From: Heloderma charlesbogerti
Taxonomy: Eukaryota > Chordata > Lepidosauria > Squamata > Helodermatidae
Length of the DNA stretch: 64,000 nt
Reading direction: 5' to 3'
Assembly (NCBI GenBank): GCA_026122225.1
Contig: JANEZZ010001374.1
Coordinates: 1 to 64,000 of the forward strand
Below, in pieces: positions 1-11,114 of this stretch. The position numbers and the translations under genes were made by a program. Numbering within the stretch: the first letter of the stretch is position 1; every line of letters begins with the position of its first letter. The notes below the pieces were generated by a model, which saw only the letters and a list, made by a program, of their open reading frames with translations, searched no databases and was not told the origin of the DNA.

Positions 1-230
1 TACGGCTGCAAGTGGCGTCCACTATGCCACTTGTGGCTGTATCCATTCGCCAGGCCAGCGATATGGAGCCGGCCTGCAGCTCCATGGAATCACCGCAGAG
101 AGAGGCTGGCTCCATAAGATTCTGGAGGGAGGTGGAGGTGAGTGGTGCCACTTTGCCACGGACTCCAGAGGCTGGAGTCCTTTGAATCTGGCCTCACTGG
201 TGTCCGCGGCAGATTTCTCCGCCATCCCTA
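1..230. mobile_element. hAT-like palindromic element, right end only (truncated by window start)
   Basis: The segment ends with the terminal motif CATCCCTA at 223-230. Its subterminal bases (AGATTTCTCCGCC) closely match the ends of the complete palindromic elements at 26150, 48141 and 56483. An inverted repeat is visible at 1-52, where TACGGCTGCAAGTGGC pairs with GCCACTTGTGGCTGTA. The left end and its target duplication lie outside the window. It is probably a diverged member of the same hAT-like family. The minus-strand frame across it is a GC-rich shadow. Confidence 0.6.
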
Positions 231-1445
231 CCTGCAGTATACCTTCTAGGTGAGTTTCTCTTAGTGTGATATTGACTCCAAAGTGTCTTGGAGAGATTTG
301 ACCTGCTTGACTTCCCCTTTCAACTTTCTTTTTACTAATCCCCTCATTTTTTAGAAGTTTATTCTTTTGAAGTCAAATGTGTTGGACTTCCTTGACAGTA
401 ATCCAAGGCAAAAATATCAAATTTGATGACGCTATGTTACCATTTCTAGTTGGTTCAACAACACTTACATCTCACACTAGGTCCTAGGCACCATTTAGGA
501 TTAAGTCCAAGGTGGCTTCACCTATGGTCAATTCCATGACCAACTGTTCTAGAGTATAGTCATTTAGAGCAGGTGTGGGCAGAAAGTAGATCTCCAGATG
601 TTTTGGACTTCAACTCCCAGCATTTCTGACCATTGATCATGCTGGCAGGGGCTTCTGGGAGTTAAAGTCCCAAACATCTGCAGATCTACCTTCTGCCCAT
701 CCCTGATTTAGAGTCTTCCCCTTTTGCGATGTTCTAGTTTGTTTGACTTCTTTGACCTACAGAGCAACCCAACCCCCAGTAAGCACTTCCCTGTCTTTCC
801 TATAGAGCTGGTACCCAGAGATGACCATATCCCACTGGTTCTCTCTATTCCACCAGGTCTCCAATATGCCCACTATATTTATTTTCTTCTTCAAAATAAA
901 ACACTCCAGTTCCCCTATCTTGGCTCAGAGACTTCTAGCATTAGCATAGTAATATGTATACATGGCATCCCTGACCAATTATCTCCAATGTGTATTTCTC
1001 CCTGTGGCCATTTGGCTGCTTTGCCTGGCTAACATATTCTACTCTATATCCATGGCTTATTTCTACCCTGCCCCATTTGGGCAACAGAAACCTTTTCACC
1101 TGCATCACAAACTAGATACTTCCCAGCTCTTGTCAGCTTTTCCCCAGGGATCGATTTAAAAGCTGCTATGCTACCTCTTTGCTGTTAAGTGCCAGCAATC
1201 TGGTTCCATTCTAGTTCAAGTGGATCCTGTCCCTTTTGTACAGGCCTGGCTTGTCCCAACACATTCCCCAGTGTCTGATAAGTCTTAACCCATCCTCCCT
1301 GCTCCATTGTCTCATCTACACATTAAGACCCCTCTGCTTTGCATGTCTATCTGGGCCCTGCACATGGAATGCCTACTATTTCAGAGAAAACTGCTTTAGA
1401 GGTTCTGGCTTTCAACCTCCTACCTAGCAACCTAAATTTGGCTTC
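231..1445 (-). pseudogene. CR1/L3-clade LINE fragment: end of ORF1 esterase plus ORF2 endonuclease
   Basis: Read on the minus strand, 1440-1140 contains a degraded end of an SGNH-esterase-like ORF1 (GLYKRD.IHLN....TRLLAL). Next, 975-720 gives an APE-type endonuclease start (NARSL, KIGELE, INIVGI.ETWW, QWDMVI.GYQLYRKDR). After an interrupting MITE, 560-420 continues with the endonuclease end (LEQLVMELTIGEATLDLIL, then VVEPTRNGNIA), and the linker toward the reverse transcriptase runs down to about 240. Stops and frameshifts are frequent, so this is an old dead copy. The 3' half is missing and the fragment abuts the hAT-like end at 230. The call rests on motif order in translation. Confidence 0.8.
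570..705. mobile_element. hAT-type MITE with perfect 8-bp target duplication
   Basis: A 136-bp near-perfect inverted repeat whose ends read CAGGTGTGGGCAG and CTGCCCATCCCTG. The inner arms hold the common squamate motif CAACTCCCAG and its partner CTGGGAGTTAAAG. ATTTAGAG flanks both sides (562-569 and 706-713), a perfect 8-bp duplication typical of hAT transposition. It splits the endonuclease region of the older CR1/L3 fragment, so it inserted later. It encodes nothing and would have depended on a transposase from elsewhere. Confidence 0.92.
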
Positions 1446-2909
1446 CATCTACCACATTAATCTGTAGTTTGGCCCTACTCAGATGAATCACAAAAGTCCA
1501 AATTCTGCTCTGAATGAGTAAGATGAAACTACAATAAAATTGTATTATAGTACTCTCCTCCAAGACCTGATTTTGGGAATATGCTTATGAGCTAGCATGA
1601 TAATGATTAAAGCCGCAGAAAATATAGCCCAGAGTTCCCAGTAAATCAAACTGTGTTAGAATCAAAAAGATCTGCAGTAGGCCAGGCTGGAGGTGATTTG
1701 CAGACTAGTCTAAAGGGAGAGCAAAGATAGCGTTAAAGAGACTTTTACCCAGCCTTCCTCTCTGGACTGTACCTCCTGTTTTATGTTCTTCTGAAATGAA
1801 GAGGAAGAACTTGAAAAGTGTGCATACAAAATGAGGATGATGTATTTCTGAGCTTAACACTGGGAAGCAGACAGAGCTAGAAATCTAAAGGAGAAGAAAA
1901 ATAATAATTTGAGAAAATGGTGACTCCCTAAGGACAGATCAATAGTCAAGTGAGATGTGAGAACTTGGAAGGCATCATACAAAATGTGTAGTTAATCGCT
2001 CCGTAAAAGAAACTTTAAAATATAAAACAGATGATCTAGGCAAAACATCCCTTTATGTACATGCAGATCTCTGAAAGGGTCCCCCATTCCAAAAAGCTAC
2101 AGGGAGCCAGTATTAAAACATCACTTTATTGGGCAGGGGGGCGGGGAGATGACTGCATTCCTTCCTTCATTTGCAACACAGACTTTGAGTTGTACACTTC
2201 AGGTTTGCTTCCAATGAAGCAAGTCAGTGGACATTGAAACTGAGCCAACAGCCAAGGGATTTTCCAGCCACTCTTTCAAATAAAAACAAACAGTGTTGGT
2301 CACAGGGTAAGCTTTCTTTGGCTGCATTTACAGACTAGTGATGAAATCTTTATTTTACCTCCTCCATTTGACAGAAATCAAATTGTGGGAAGAATACATG
2401 TAGGGTTCACTTTGACCCTCATGTGCATACCCTTTCATTCACATCTGCGGTAATAACATTAAAAATTGGTGCCAGAGTTTTCTTGATTCCTTTCCCCTCC
2501 CTATCCCTTTTTCCTTTTGTGTCATGGCTTTTTTGATTGAAAGTCTGAAGAAAGAGACTGTAACCTTCTCTGGCAGCCTTTCTGGCTGAAGAGTGGGATA
2601 TAAATGCTTTGAATAATACTCAGTTGTGTGAATGCACATTCACACAGAAATTTTCTACTCAAACAGTTGATGGCATCCAAGTCTCCATCTTGCAATGCTG
2701 ATGTAAAACAATCTATATACCTGGTGCCCCTTTTGCTGCAATGCTTTTGAGACCATGGAATGGAGAGGAAAAGTTCAGTGTTGACCTCCCAGGTCCCTGC
2801 ATGATTTTACCACCACAAGCATCCCATTGTTTTCTCCTGGCTTGGCCTGGTTTTAAGTACTTGCTGGCAAGACCTAGGAAACAACCAGATTCTGACCTTG
2901 CCTGTGTGG
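1446..2909. other. No recognisable feature
   Basis: AT-rich unique-looking sequence. Short open frames (for example at 2055-2237 plus and 2439-2639 minus) lack family motifs and splice context. I see no repeat termini, RNA gene or conserved domain here. Confidence 0.5.
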
Positions 2910-2917
2910 TTCCATAG

Positions 2918-3192
2918 CAGGGTCAGCCCAAGACATTTTGCTGCCTGAGGCAAAGAATAAGATTATGCCCCTTCCATTCTATGTAGAGAAGCCAGCTGGA
3001 CTGGCAGTTGAATCTGACAATACTGGGGATGGGACAGCATCCTCCACTGCACCTGAAGGCAGTAGGCTATCTTAGTGGATAAAGGATAGGTTGTATGGCA
3101 GATAGCCTCTCCTCCAACACCTTGCTGCTGCCTCCCTGCATCTGTCACCTGAGGTGACTGTTTAACTCTTCCTAATAGTAGGGCTGGCCCTG
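2918..3192. mobile_element. hAT-type MITE (CAGGGTCAGCCC family)
   Basis: The 275-bp element starts CAGGGTCAGCCC and ends GGGCTGGCCCTG, which are inverted complements. TTCCATAG (2910-2917) and CTCCATAG (3193-3200) flank it, a 7/8 match to an 8-bp target duplication. Internal CTGCCTGAGGC and CACCTGAGGTG are a second inverted pair. No transposase frame is present. A longer relative appears to be nested at 60774-61309. Confidence 0.85.
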
Positions 3193-3200
3193 CTCCATAG

Positions 3201-4142
3201 TCTTGGTTCAGGAGACTCTACCTGATGCTTCTTCTTTGCTCCCCTACCCCATGCTGTCAGCTTCCCCATCATTGTGCATCCTCAATCCAGCCTGCTTTAG
3301 ACAGACATTTCAGCTTAGGCCCCCTGGTCTGCAAATTTACCCCACTATGGATCAGCCCTAGTATGCCTCCATTCTCTCCTGTACTTTGATGACTGGAAGG
3401 AAGAGGAAGATGGGGATGCTTGGCAGGATGCAAGCACACCTGATAAGTAGTAACGGGGAACCAAGGTAGACATTGCTAACACAGTTGGGTGTGAGAAGCA
3501 CAGCCTGAAGAGGAAAGATCAAAAAAATCCCAAATCAGTATAATCCCACTCTTACGCTAACTCAGAGGTCACCAAAAATATGCAAGCTTTCAAGAAGCTC
3601 AGATTTCTTAATCAGGCAAGTAGCAGACAATTGTTGATCCTCCATTTTTGAAAGTATTACATCCAGCTTAACTCAGAACTGTCTCCATCCTGGACAAACC
3701 AAACAGGTTCTTTGGTCTAGACTAGCCCAGTCTTTATATTAACAAAGCTGAATTTAATTTTAGATGCTGTGCAGGATAAAAGAAAGTCAGCAAAAGCCAA
3801 ATGAGGTAGCGTTACCTAGTAGTTAGAGGGGATGAACCCTTTTAAGCTGTCAAAGCACCTTGTCTAGGCTACCTTTGAGGAATGTTGGAAAGAGTCCCTG
3901 GAGGGACTTGGGGCTCCTTCACATGGAGCTTTTATCCTGCTACTGAGATTGCTCACTCATGGACGTTTGTGAGTCCTTTTCATGACATCATCAACCTCCA
4001 AGGCACATCCAGAGGTATTTCTTGATTATTCCATCTCAAAAAGATCCAGAACTAATGAACTATCTTTTAAACTCAGAATGTTATGCAATTAGAGCAGCCA
4101 CTACATGGTGCTGTTTCACTGAGTTCTATGGAACTTTGAAAT
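3201..4142. other. No recognisable feature
   Basis: I see no repeat end, RNA gene or coding frame with family motifs in this stretch. Confidence 0.5.
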
Positions 4143-4385
4143 TTAAAAGCTTCCCCTCTCAGTAATCATGTGGTTGCTGTCTGGGAGCCCACAGTAAATG
4201 CGGAAAGGCTCCACAACGGGAGGACGGTGGGGTTTTTCTTTAGCGTTAAGGCAGCCTTGGAAGCTGCCTCGCACTATATTTGCAGGGTTTACGGGTTCTG
4301 TCAAGCCACCAGAAGAAGCTGGGAATACGTCATCATCTTCAACAGAAGCCATAACAGCCCACTGATCAGCCTTCTCTGTTCTCAC
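4143..4385 (-). other. Unassigned 80-codon open frame
   Basis: A minus-strand frame starts MRTEKADQWAVMASVEDDD and runs 80 codons to a stop at 4143. The opposite strand is also open for 95 codons (4170-4457). Composition is more balanced than in the surrounding AT-rich DNA, and it sits just before a BovB fragment. I recognise no domain, signal peptide or splice context. It could be a piece of a processed pseudogene, an unrecognised repeat, or chance. Confidence 0.2.
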
Positions 4386-4475
4386 TTATTCCACCCCGCC
4401 TCACAAAAAACAGGTCTTATATATGTTTTAGCCAAGTTTGTGTTTTATTCTACCTAATGTTCATTAGTATGGAAG

Positions 4476-5050
4476 TACACGCAGATGGTGACTGTAGCCA
4501 TGAAATTAAAAGATACTTGCTCCTTGGGAGGAAAGCTATGGCACACCTAGACAGCATAGCAAGAAGCAGAGACATCACCTTGCCGACAAAGGTCCATCTA
4601 ATCAAAGCTATGGTTTTCCCAGTAGAAATGTATGGTTGTGAGAGCTGGACTATAAGGAAGGCTGAGTGCCGAAGAATTGATGCTTTCGAACTGTGGTGCT
4701 GGAGAAGACTCTTACAAGTCCCCTGGACTGCAAGGAGGTCAAATCAGTCCATCCTAAAGGAAATCAACCCTGAGTGCTCATTGGAAGGACAGATACTGAA
4801 GCTGAAGCTCAAATATTTTGGCCACCTAATTCGGAGAGAAAACTCTCTGGAAAAGACCCTGATGCTGGGAACGACTGAAGGCAAAAGGAGAAGGGGACAG
4901 CAGAGGATGAGATGGCTAGATAGCATCAGCGATGCAATGAATATGAACTTGAGCACGCTCCGGGAGAGAGCGCAGGACAGGAAGGCCTGGCGTGCTATGG
5001 TCCATGGGGTCATGAAGAGTTGGACACGACTGAATGACTGAACAACAACA
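4476..5050 (+). pseudogene. BovB/RTE LINE, 5'-truncated copy with ORF2 C-terminus
   Basis: An open frame of 194 codons ends at 5041 and encodes the BovB C-terminus: GDCSHEIKRYLLLGRKAMAHLD, YGCESWTIRKAE, FELWCWRRLL, YFGHLIRRENSLEKTLMLG and the end AWRAMVHGVMKSWTRLND. The tail ACTGAACAACAACAAA follows. It corresponds to the last quarter of ORF2 only, since the reverse transcriptase core and endonuclease were lost by 5' truncation, the usual fate of LINE insertions. The frame is intact, which suggests a fairly young insertion. It belongs to the same subfamily as 23273-26062. Confidence 0.95.
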
Positions 5051-6375
5051 AACCACTTTCCCAGCAGTATTTACTGTAGAGCTTTATTATTTGTAAATCT
5101 CTCTTAGTTGCTGAGCATCTTAAATTATGAAAGTGGTTCTGCTACATCAACAGGAAATTCCAGACCTGTTTTTCCTATAATGCAATGCAAATCAGAATGT
5201 GCTTAGCTGCTCTATTTGTTCTTTTCTTGGTAGATAACCAGGAGGAATCATTCTGTTTGTAAAGATAAGCCACTAATTGTCATGTCTGCTATAAAAATCT
5301 GTTAGCAACTTCAAGCTCATTAGTGAATCTTCTTGTGCTCCATCTGTAAGTGAAAAGGCATTTACTAATGTACAAAAGCTCATCTAAATTTTTAATAATG
5401 CATTGCATTTGTGTTTTCAGCAATCAAAGCAGAATAAGCTTGATACTTGAGAACACTGCATAACAAGAAGAGCAAATAGCTGTAATATTTACCTAATGAA
5501 AAATTTAGAGGTGCAGGATAAAGATTTAAATACTAAGAACTATAAACTGAGGGTGGCATTTAATCACAGTGCACCTTAATATTAGCATTTCCCTCCAAGA
5601 CATACATGCAAAATTCTGTCAACCCACAACATGGATAATTGGACTAGGAAAGGAAAGTGTCTGTAATTAAAGTTATGAAAGGTCGCTGGAATCTTGTATC
5701 CCAGTAAAAGCCTGTAGGTGATGAGATCTCAACCAGGCACTTATCAGACCCCTAGGCAGACATTAAAGTTTAAAGGAAATAAACTTTCTTCCAGATAATA
5801 AACCCTTTTCCAAAGGAATGCTTTGAAGTGCCCAGCAGCTTTTAACTCCTCCTGCAATTTTATTATAAATCTGACAAACAAGGGACCATGCAAAAATAAA
5901 CTCAGACATTCCATGATTGTTTGGGAAAGCCATCTAGATACATACAGAGTGTTATCATTAAGGATGGGTAACTTCTCCTTGGTTCAATGTGGCATCAGCT
6001 ACTCAGCATTTATGAGATTTCTCAGAGAAGTCTTGGGGTGTGGGGGTCTGGGGGAGTTTTCTGTTTCCAAGGACTTCTCTCCCAGCCTGTAATGTTGATG
6101 CATGCACCACACACATGCACCTTATCGCATTTCCCTCTGGGACTTGTAATTTCCAGCACTAGTTATGGCAGACAGCTGCTTGGAAATTTAAGCCTTCCTG
6201 CCACTGCCAAAGGATCTTAGATATGAATGAGGGAGGATAGCAGCCACATAAAATATTTACAAAAACGAATTGAGAGAACTGACTCAAACAGAGAAGATCC
6301 TCAGCAAACAAAAAGGCTGGTTTAAATTGGTGGTGGGGTCACTTAACAATCAATGAGAGTAAGGGGTTTAACAGG
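5051..6375. other. No recognisable feature
   Basis: AT-rich sequence with no repeat termini or coding motifs that I can assign. Short frames at 5823-6092 and 5987-6220 overlap in different frames and look like chance. Confidence 0.45.
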
Positions 6376-6695
6376 TAGAAATACTATGGAATTCATTAGC
6401 TCAAGATGTAGTGATAGCCACCAATTTGGATGGCTTTAAAAGGGGGTTAGACAAATTCCAGGAGGAGAAGGCGATCAATGGTTACTAGTCCTGATGGCTA
6501 TGTGCTACCTCCAGTATCAGAGGCTATAGGCCTATGAACACCAGTTGCTGGGGAACATGGGGTGGGAGGGTGCTCTTGCACTCATGTCCTGCTTGTGGGT
6601 TCCTGGTCAAGAGCTGGTTGGCCACTCTGTGAACAGAATGCTGGACTAGATGGACCCTTAGTTTGATCCAGGCTGGCTCTTCTTACATTCTTAAG
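6376..6695 (+). repeat. L2/CR1-superfamily LINE 3' end
   Basis: Starts with a degraded tail of ORF2 (around WNSLAQDVV.ATNLDGFKRG.DKF), followed by a shared 3' region that ends GGCTCTTCTTACATTCTTA. The same block recurs at 7466, 30167, 36556, 42473, 53246, 55520 and 57575 in this window. Truncation at the 5' side is typical. The exact clade (L2 or L3) cannot be settled by eye. Confidence 0.75.
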
Positions 6696-7465
6696 GCTAC
6701 AGTCCTAAACACATTTACCAAGGAGTAAGCTGTTGCTGATGTCTCTGGAGAGACATAACTTTCTGGCTCAACAAACACCCCCCCCCACTCCCCAAATCTG
6801 CATGTGCCATGCTAAGTAGACTCTGGACATTAGACATTTAAACTAGTTTATGAGCTATTCCCTATTCCTAAGGAACCTTGAGGATTGTAGTTCCATTCAG
6901 GGAAGTTAGAATCTCTAGCAGAGAATTCAAATGACCATTCCCAAGTGTCTTTGAGGAAAGCCATGACAGCTGAAGTAGTTCGTAATGTATGCCGTCTGAC
7001 AGCCACAGTGACCATCAGTGATGCACCAAAGCAATAGCCCTTCTCAAGTAATATCTTATCTGGCTATTGGCCTAGCTGACACATGACATCTCTCCTGTTT
7101 TTCCCGCCTTTGCTCCTTGGCTCCATATTTATCTGAATGGAGACTGCACTGCAAATATGGGCCAGGTCCATGTTTGAAAGAGCCATGAGCAAGGTTGCCT
7201 CTGTGGCCCTCCATGCCACCTTGTTGGGCCACCTGCAGTGACGTTACCAGAGAGTGGAGGAGTGGATGGCAGTGCAGTGATAGGTATCAGTGGAGTTGAG
7301 TTGGTGGTGGGTAGCTTTGCACTGATAAAAGAAGTTCTCAGATGAAGTGATTGTAGCAGCAGCCACCATTTTCATTTGAAAGTGGCAGCAGTGGCTTCAT
7401 CCAGCACTTCTCTTCAGAGCACCAGACCCTAAGTTGTTGTGATATAATTAAATTAAATCTAAATT
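6696..7465. other. No recognisable feature
   Basis: Contains a C-run around 6779-6787 and what may be remnants of a short palindromic repeat near 6700-6740. Nothing else is assignable. Confidence 0.4.
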
Positions 7466-7743
7466 TGCTACCTCAAGATGTAGTGAAGGCCACCAATTTG
7501 GATAGTTTTAAAAGGGGGGTAGACAAATTCCTGGAGGAGAAGCCTATCAATGGTACTTGTCCTGATGGCTATGTGCTACCTCCAGTATCAGAGGCAATAA
7601 GCTTATGTACACCAGTTGCTGGGGAACATGGGCAGGAGGGTGCTCTTGCACTCATGTCCTGCTTGTGGGATCCTGGTCAACAGCTGGTCAACAGTCAACA
7701 TGAGCCCCAGTGGACCCAGACATTTGCCCCATCATGCTGGATA
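7466..7743 (+). repeat. L2/CR1-superfamily LINE 3' end, cut by a hAT element
   Basis: Same repeat as at 6376. It encodes LPQDVVKATNLDSFKRGVDKFLEEK near the start, then the shared 3' segment. The usual terminal part is interrupted by the hAT-type element that begins at 7744, and GCTGGATG resumes at 8182. Confidence 0.75.
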
Positions 7744-8181
7744 CAGGGATGTATGAGAAATTCATTTCAGTTCATTTTTGATCAGGATTTATCCAATTCG
7801 CACTTTCCAGACTGAACATGCATTTGGATGCAATCTACAGTCAAAGGATATACATTTCCGAACTTGCAATATCAGTCACAAACCCCCCAAAATGTGTTCA
7901 ACAGCATGCATATTTTTGAAAAACGCTCATGAAAAAATGCATACTTTTGAAAAATGTGCACAAATAAGCTTTAATCAATGGGAGAAGGATGTGTACATTT
8001 CAAAGATGCACACAACTGGTGCGTACATTTGGAAAAATACACCCAAAATTACACACAGATTTTCATGCAAAAAGAAAAAAATAAAGCTCACAATCTGATA
8101 TTGACTAGAATTGGAAAAAGCATCAAGATGGAATTTGGAGAATTTTGGCAAGCTCAAGTTGTGCTGATTCGCACACCCCTA
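7744..8181. mobile_element. hAT-type nonautonomous element (CAGGGATG...CACCCCTA)
   Basis: The 438-bp element starts CAGGGATGTATGAG and ends GCACACCCCTA. GCTGGATA (7736-7743) and GCTGGATG (8182-8189) flank it, a 7/8 match to an 8-bp duplication. The interior is AT-rich with repeated ATGCATA, TTTGAAAA and TGTACATTT motifs. Similar interior motifs occur in the larger element at 60551-61515, so the two are probably related. The open frames within are not transposase. Confidence 0.8.
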
Positions 8182-8280
8182 GCTGGATGCTGATGCCAGG
8201 CCTGTCCCAAAAGTCAAAGAGATTTTTTTTTAAAGGGCTAATAATGTTATTAAATTCTTGGGAGCATCTTGGGAGAGACC

Positions 8281-8447
8281 GTGTGGTGTAATGGTTAGAG
8301 AACTGGACTGGGACTCAGGAGATCTGGGTTTAGTACCCACTCGACCATGAAGTTTGCTGGGTAGCTTTGGGCCAGTCACTGACTCTCAACCTAACCCTAC
8401 CTCACAGTGTCATTGGGTTAAATGAAGAGGACTTGGGGGGGGGGGGT
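8281..8447 (+). mobile_element. Sauria-type tRNA-derived SINE
   Basis: Starts with a tRNA-like promoter region: box A-like GTGTAATGGTTAGAG and box B-like GGGTTTAGTACC. It continues with the family body (CCATGAAGTTTGCTGGG, GGGCCAGTCACTG, CCTACCTCACAG). It ends in a G-run at about 8437-8447, abutting the L1 3' end. This layout is the known Sauria SINE structure of squamates. Confidence 0.88.
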
Positions 8448-8449
8448 TT

Positions 8450-9597
8450 ATAATAATTTTTTTAAAGAAAAACAAAACACAACAACAACATAAACACACA
8501 ATACATATACACTAAAATATCTTTTAAGATTGTAAGGTATCTACCTTTGGCTCCCCTTACACAACAAATGATTCTTATTATTCTCTAGTTCTTATCTTAG
8601 TTGTATATCATACATTGAGTTCACAGACATTATCTCATTTCTCTCCTAATTTTAACAACAAAAAAGAGAACCATCTCAAAGTTCAAAATCCATTTACATA
8701 GATATCATTTTTCTCTATTTCTTCTACATATTCTATAAAAGGTTTCCAATCTAACATAAATTTAGTTGTTGCTGATCCCTCTTTAATTATAATAGTAAGT
8801 TTTGCCATCTCTGCCAGCTCCATCATTTTCATGATCCACTCGCTCACAGTTGGTATTGTTTCATTCTTCCACATTTGTGCATACAATAACCTTGCAGCCA
8901 TTGTCATGTAGAGAAAGAGGGTTCCCCCCTTCTCTTTTACATGTTCTGTTAGTCCCAATAAAAAAGTTTCTGGCTTTAATTCTATAATTGTCTTTAATAT
9001 TCTTTGAGCTAAAGACTGTATTCGTTTCCAAAATGTTTTAGCTTTTGTACAAGTCCACCATAAATGATAAAACGTTCCCTCTTGATCTTCACATTTCCAA
9101 CATTTTCCAGAAACACCTTTATACATTTTAGACAATTTAAATGGTGACATATACCATCTATACATCATCTTATAAAAATTCTCTTTAAGACTTGTACATA
9201 AAGTAAAATTTAAATCTTTTCCCCACATACTTTCCCACTGTTCCATTGATATATTATGACCAACATTTTGTGCCCATTTTATCATACAGTCTTTTACTTG
9301 TATGTAAAAGTCTTTACTTTTATCATACAGTCTTTTACCTCTGTCTCATACCGTAACAGTAATTTATACAGTTTAGCAATAACGTATTCATCATTTGTAC
9401 ATAGTGCTGTTTCAAACTCAGATTCTGTTTGTTCAAATCCACCATTTTTCTCATCTATTTTAAACCTTTCTTTAATTTGTAAATATGAAAACCACTGACA
9501 TACATAACCTTCTTCCAGTAAGCTTTCTCTTGATTTTAACTTCTATTCCCCTTGTGACAGTTCCATTAAATCATTATTTCTTATCCACTATATACCA
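8450..9597 (-). pseudogene. L1 LINE, 3' part of ORF2 and 3' UTR
   Basis: The minus-strand frame 9285-8683 encodes the C-terminal part of L1 ORF2. It includes the zinc-knuckle-like segment CWKC...H....C (in CWKCEDQEGTFYHLWWTC) and YRWYMSPFKLSKMYKG. The upstream portion (9597-9286) is in another frame because of a 41-bp tandem duplication at 9277-9338. The element is the downstream half of one L1 copy; the upstream half resumes at 12441 beyond a CR1 insertion. It is inactive. Confidence 0.9.
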
Positions 9598-10479
9598 ATG
9601 CCCAGAGTATGGGAAACAAACAGAACAAACATGAACTTGATACAGGAGGGAAATTATGACTTGATAGGTATAACTGAGACTTGGTGGGATGACTCTCATG
9701 ACTGGAATACAGCAATTGAAGGATATAATTTGTTCAAAAAGAACAGGAGGAACAGAAAGGGAGGTGGGGTTGCGCTGTGTATGAAAAATACATATCTCTG
9801 CACAGAAATACCGGAGGATGAGCTTGGTAGCCCCATCGAGAGCATCTGGATCAAAATAAATGGAGCAAAGAATAAAAGGAACCTGGTGGTCGGAGTCTAC
9901 TACCGGCCACCCAATCAAGGAGAAGACAAGGATGAAACTTTTGAAAAGCAAATAGCCCATGTTTTAAGGAAGCATGATGTAGTAGTAATGGGGGACTTCA
10001 ATTTCCCCGATATTTGTTGGGAGACAAATTCTGCAAAACATGGCCCCTCCAGGAAATTCCTGACTTGTGTGGTGGATAACTTCCTCCTACAGAAAGTAGA
10101 GGAAGGAACTAGAGGATCGGCTATCCATGACTTGATCCTAACCAACAGAGATGACTTAGTGGGTAAAGTAGCAGTTACAGGAAATCTGGGGGAAAATGAC
10201 CATGTTGTACTTGAGTTCTTGGTTCTAAGGGAAGCAAAAGCTGAATGTAGTCAAACGCGTACCCTGGATTTTAGGAAATCTGATTTTAATAAACTCAGAA
10301 CAATGATCAGTAAGGTCCCATGGCAAGCAACTCTGACAAGAAAAGGAGTCCAAGATGGGTGGGAGCTTTTAAAAAAGGAAATTCTCAAGCACAATTACAA
10401 ACAATTCCAACAAGAAGAAAAGGTGGAAGACAACAGAAGAAGCCTATGTGGCTTCACAAAAAGCTTAGAGATGACCTGA
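9598..10479 (+). pseudogene. CR1 ORF2 endonuclease domain (open 293-codon piece)
   Basis: APE-type endonuclease of CR1. Motifs in order are LIGITETWW (about residue 22), VVGVYYRPP (about 100), VVMGDFNFPDICWE (about 130), LILTNRDDL and ENDHVVLEF, the catalytic Asp/His block (about 200). The start lacks the first residues of a complete domain. The frame shifts near 10430, and the true continuation (KKPMWLHKKLRDDLK) lies in the frame of 10320-10877. The enzyme would nick target DNA for target-primed reverse transcription, but this copy is broken. Confidence 0.9.
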
Positions 10480-11113
10480 AAACAAAAAAGTACACATATA
10501 GGAAGTGGAGAGAAGGCCAAGCTACAAAGGAAGAGTACAGGCAGGTAGCACAGAATTGCAGGGATGGCGTCAGGAAGGCTAAAGCTGAGAACGAGCTGAG
10601 GTTAGCGAGGGATGCTAAAAACAACAGAAAGGCTTTCTTCAGCTACGTGCATAGTAAAAGGCAGAGGAAAGAAATGGTTGTTCAGCTATTAAATAAGGAT
10701 GGCAAAACGATAACAGATGACAAAGAAAAGGCAGAGGTGCTCAATTCCTACTTTGGCTCAGTCTTCTCCCAAAAGAGGGTCTATGACCCCCCTGACAAAG
10801 CGAAGTACAGGCTGAAGGGGCAGGATTGCAGCTTGAGAGCGATAGGCATATGGTCAAGGAACACCTCATTACTTTGAATGAGTTCAGATCTCCAGGGCCA
10901 GATGAACTGCATCCAAGGGTAATAAAGGAACTGGCAGAAAAACTCTCAGAACCACTGCCTATTCTCTTTGAGAAAACATGGAGTACAGGGGAAGTGCCAG
11001 ATGACTGGAGGAGGGCTAATGTTGTCCCTATCTTCAAAAAGGGTGAAAAGGAGGAACCTGGGAACTACAGACCAGTCAGTCTGACATCAATCCCTGGGAA
11101 AAATTCTGGAGCA
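10433..11113 (+). pseudogene. CR1 ORF2 linker and start of reverse transcriptase (frameshifted)
   Basis: Between the endonuclease and the main reverse transcriptase frame, the reading frame shifts twice. KKPMWLHKKLRDDLKTKKYTY through KAEVLNSYFGSVFSQKR is in one frame. DRHMVKEHLITLNEFRSPGPDELHPRVIKELA and WRRANVVPIFKKG follow in another. These are normal consecutive parts of CR1 ORF2. The shifts near 10430, 10830 and 11100 show that this copy cannot make protein. Confidence 0.85.
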
Positions 11114-11114
11114 G

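Noticed and set aside
724..1032. 102-codon plus-strand open frame
   Set aside because: It lies antisense to the CR1/L3 endonuclease and has no domain of its own.
9574..9960. 128-codon minus-strand frame
   Set aside because: It is antisense to the CR1 endonuclease frame and starts near the L1/CR1 junction.
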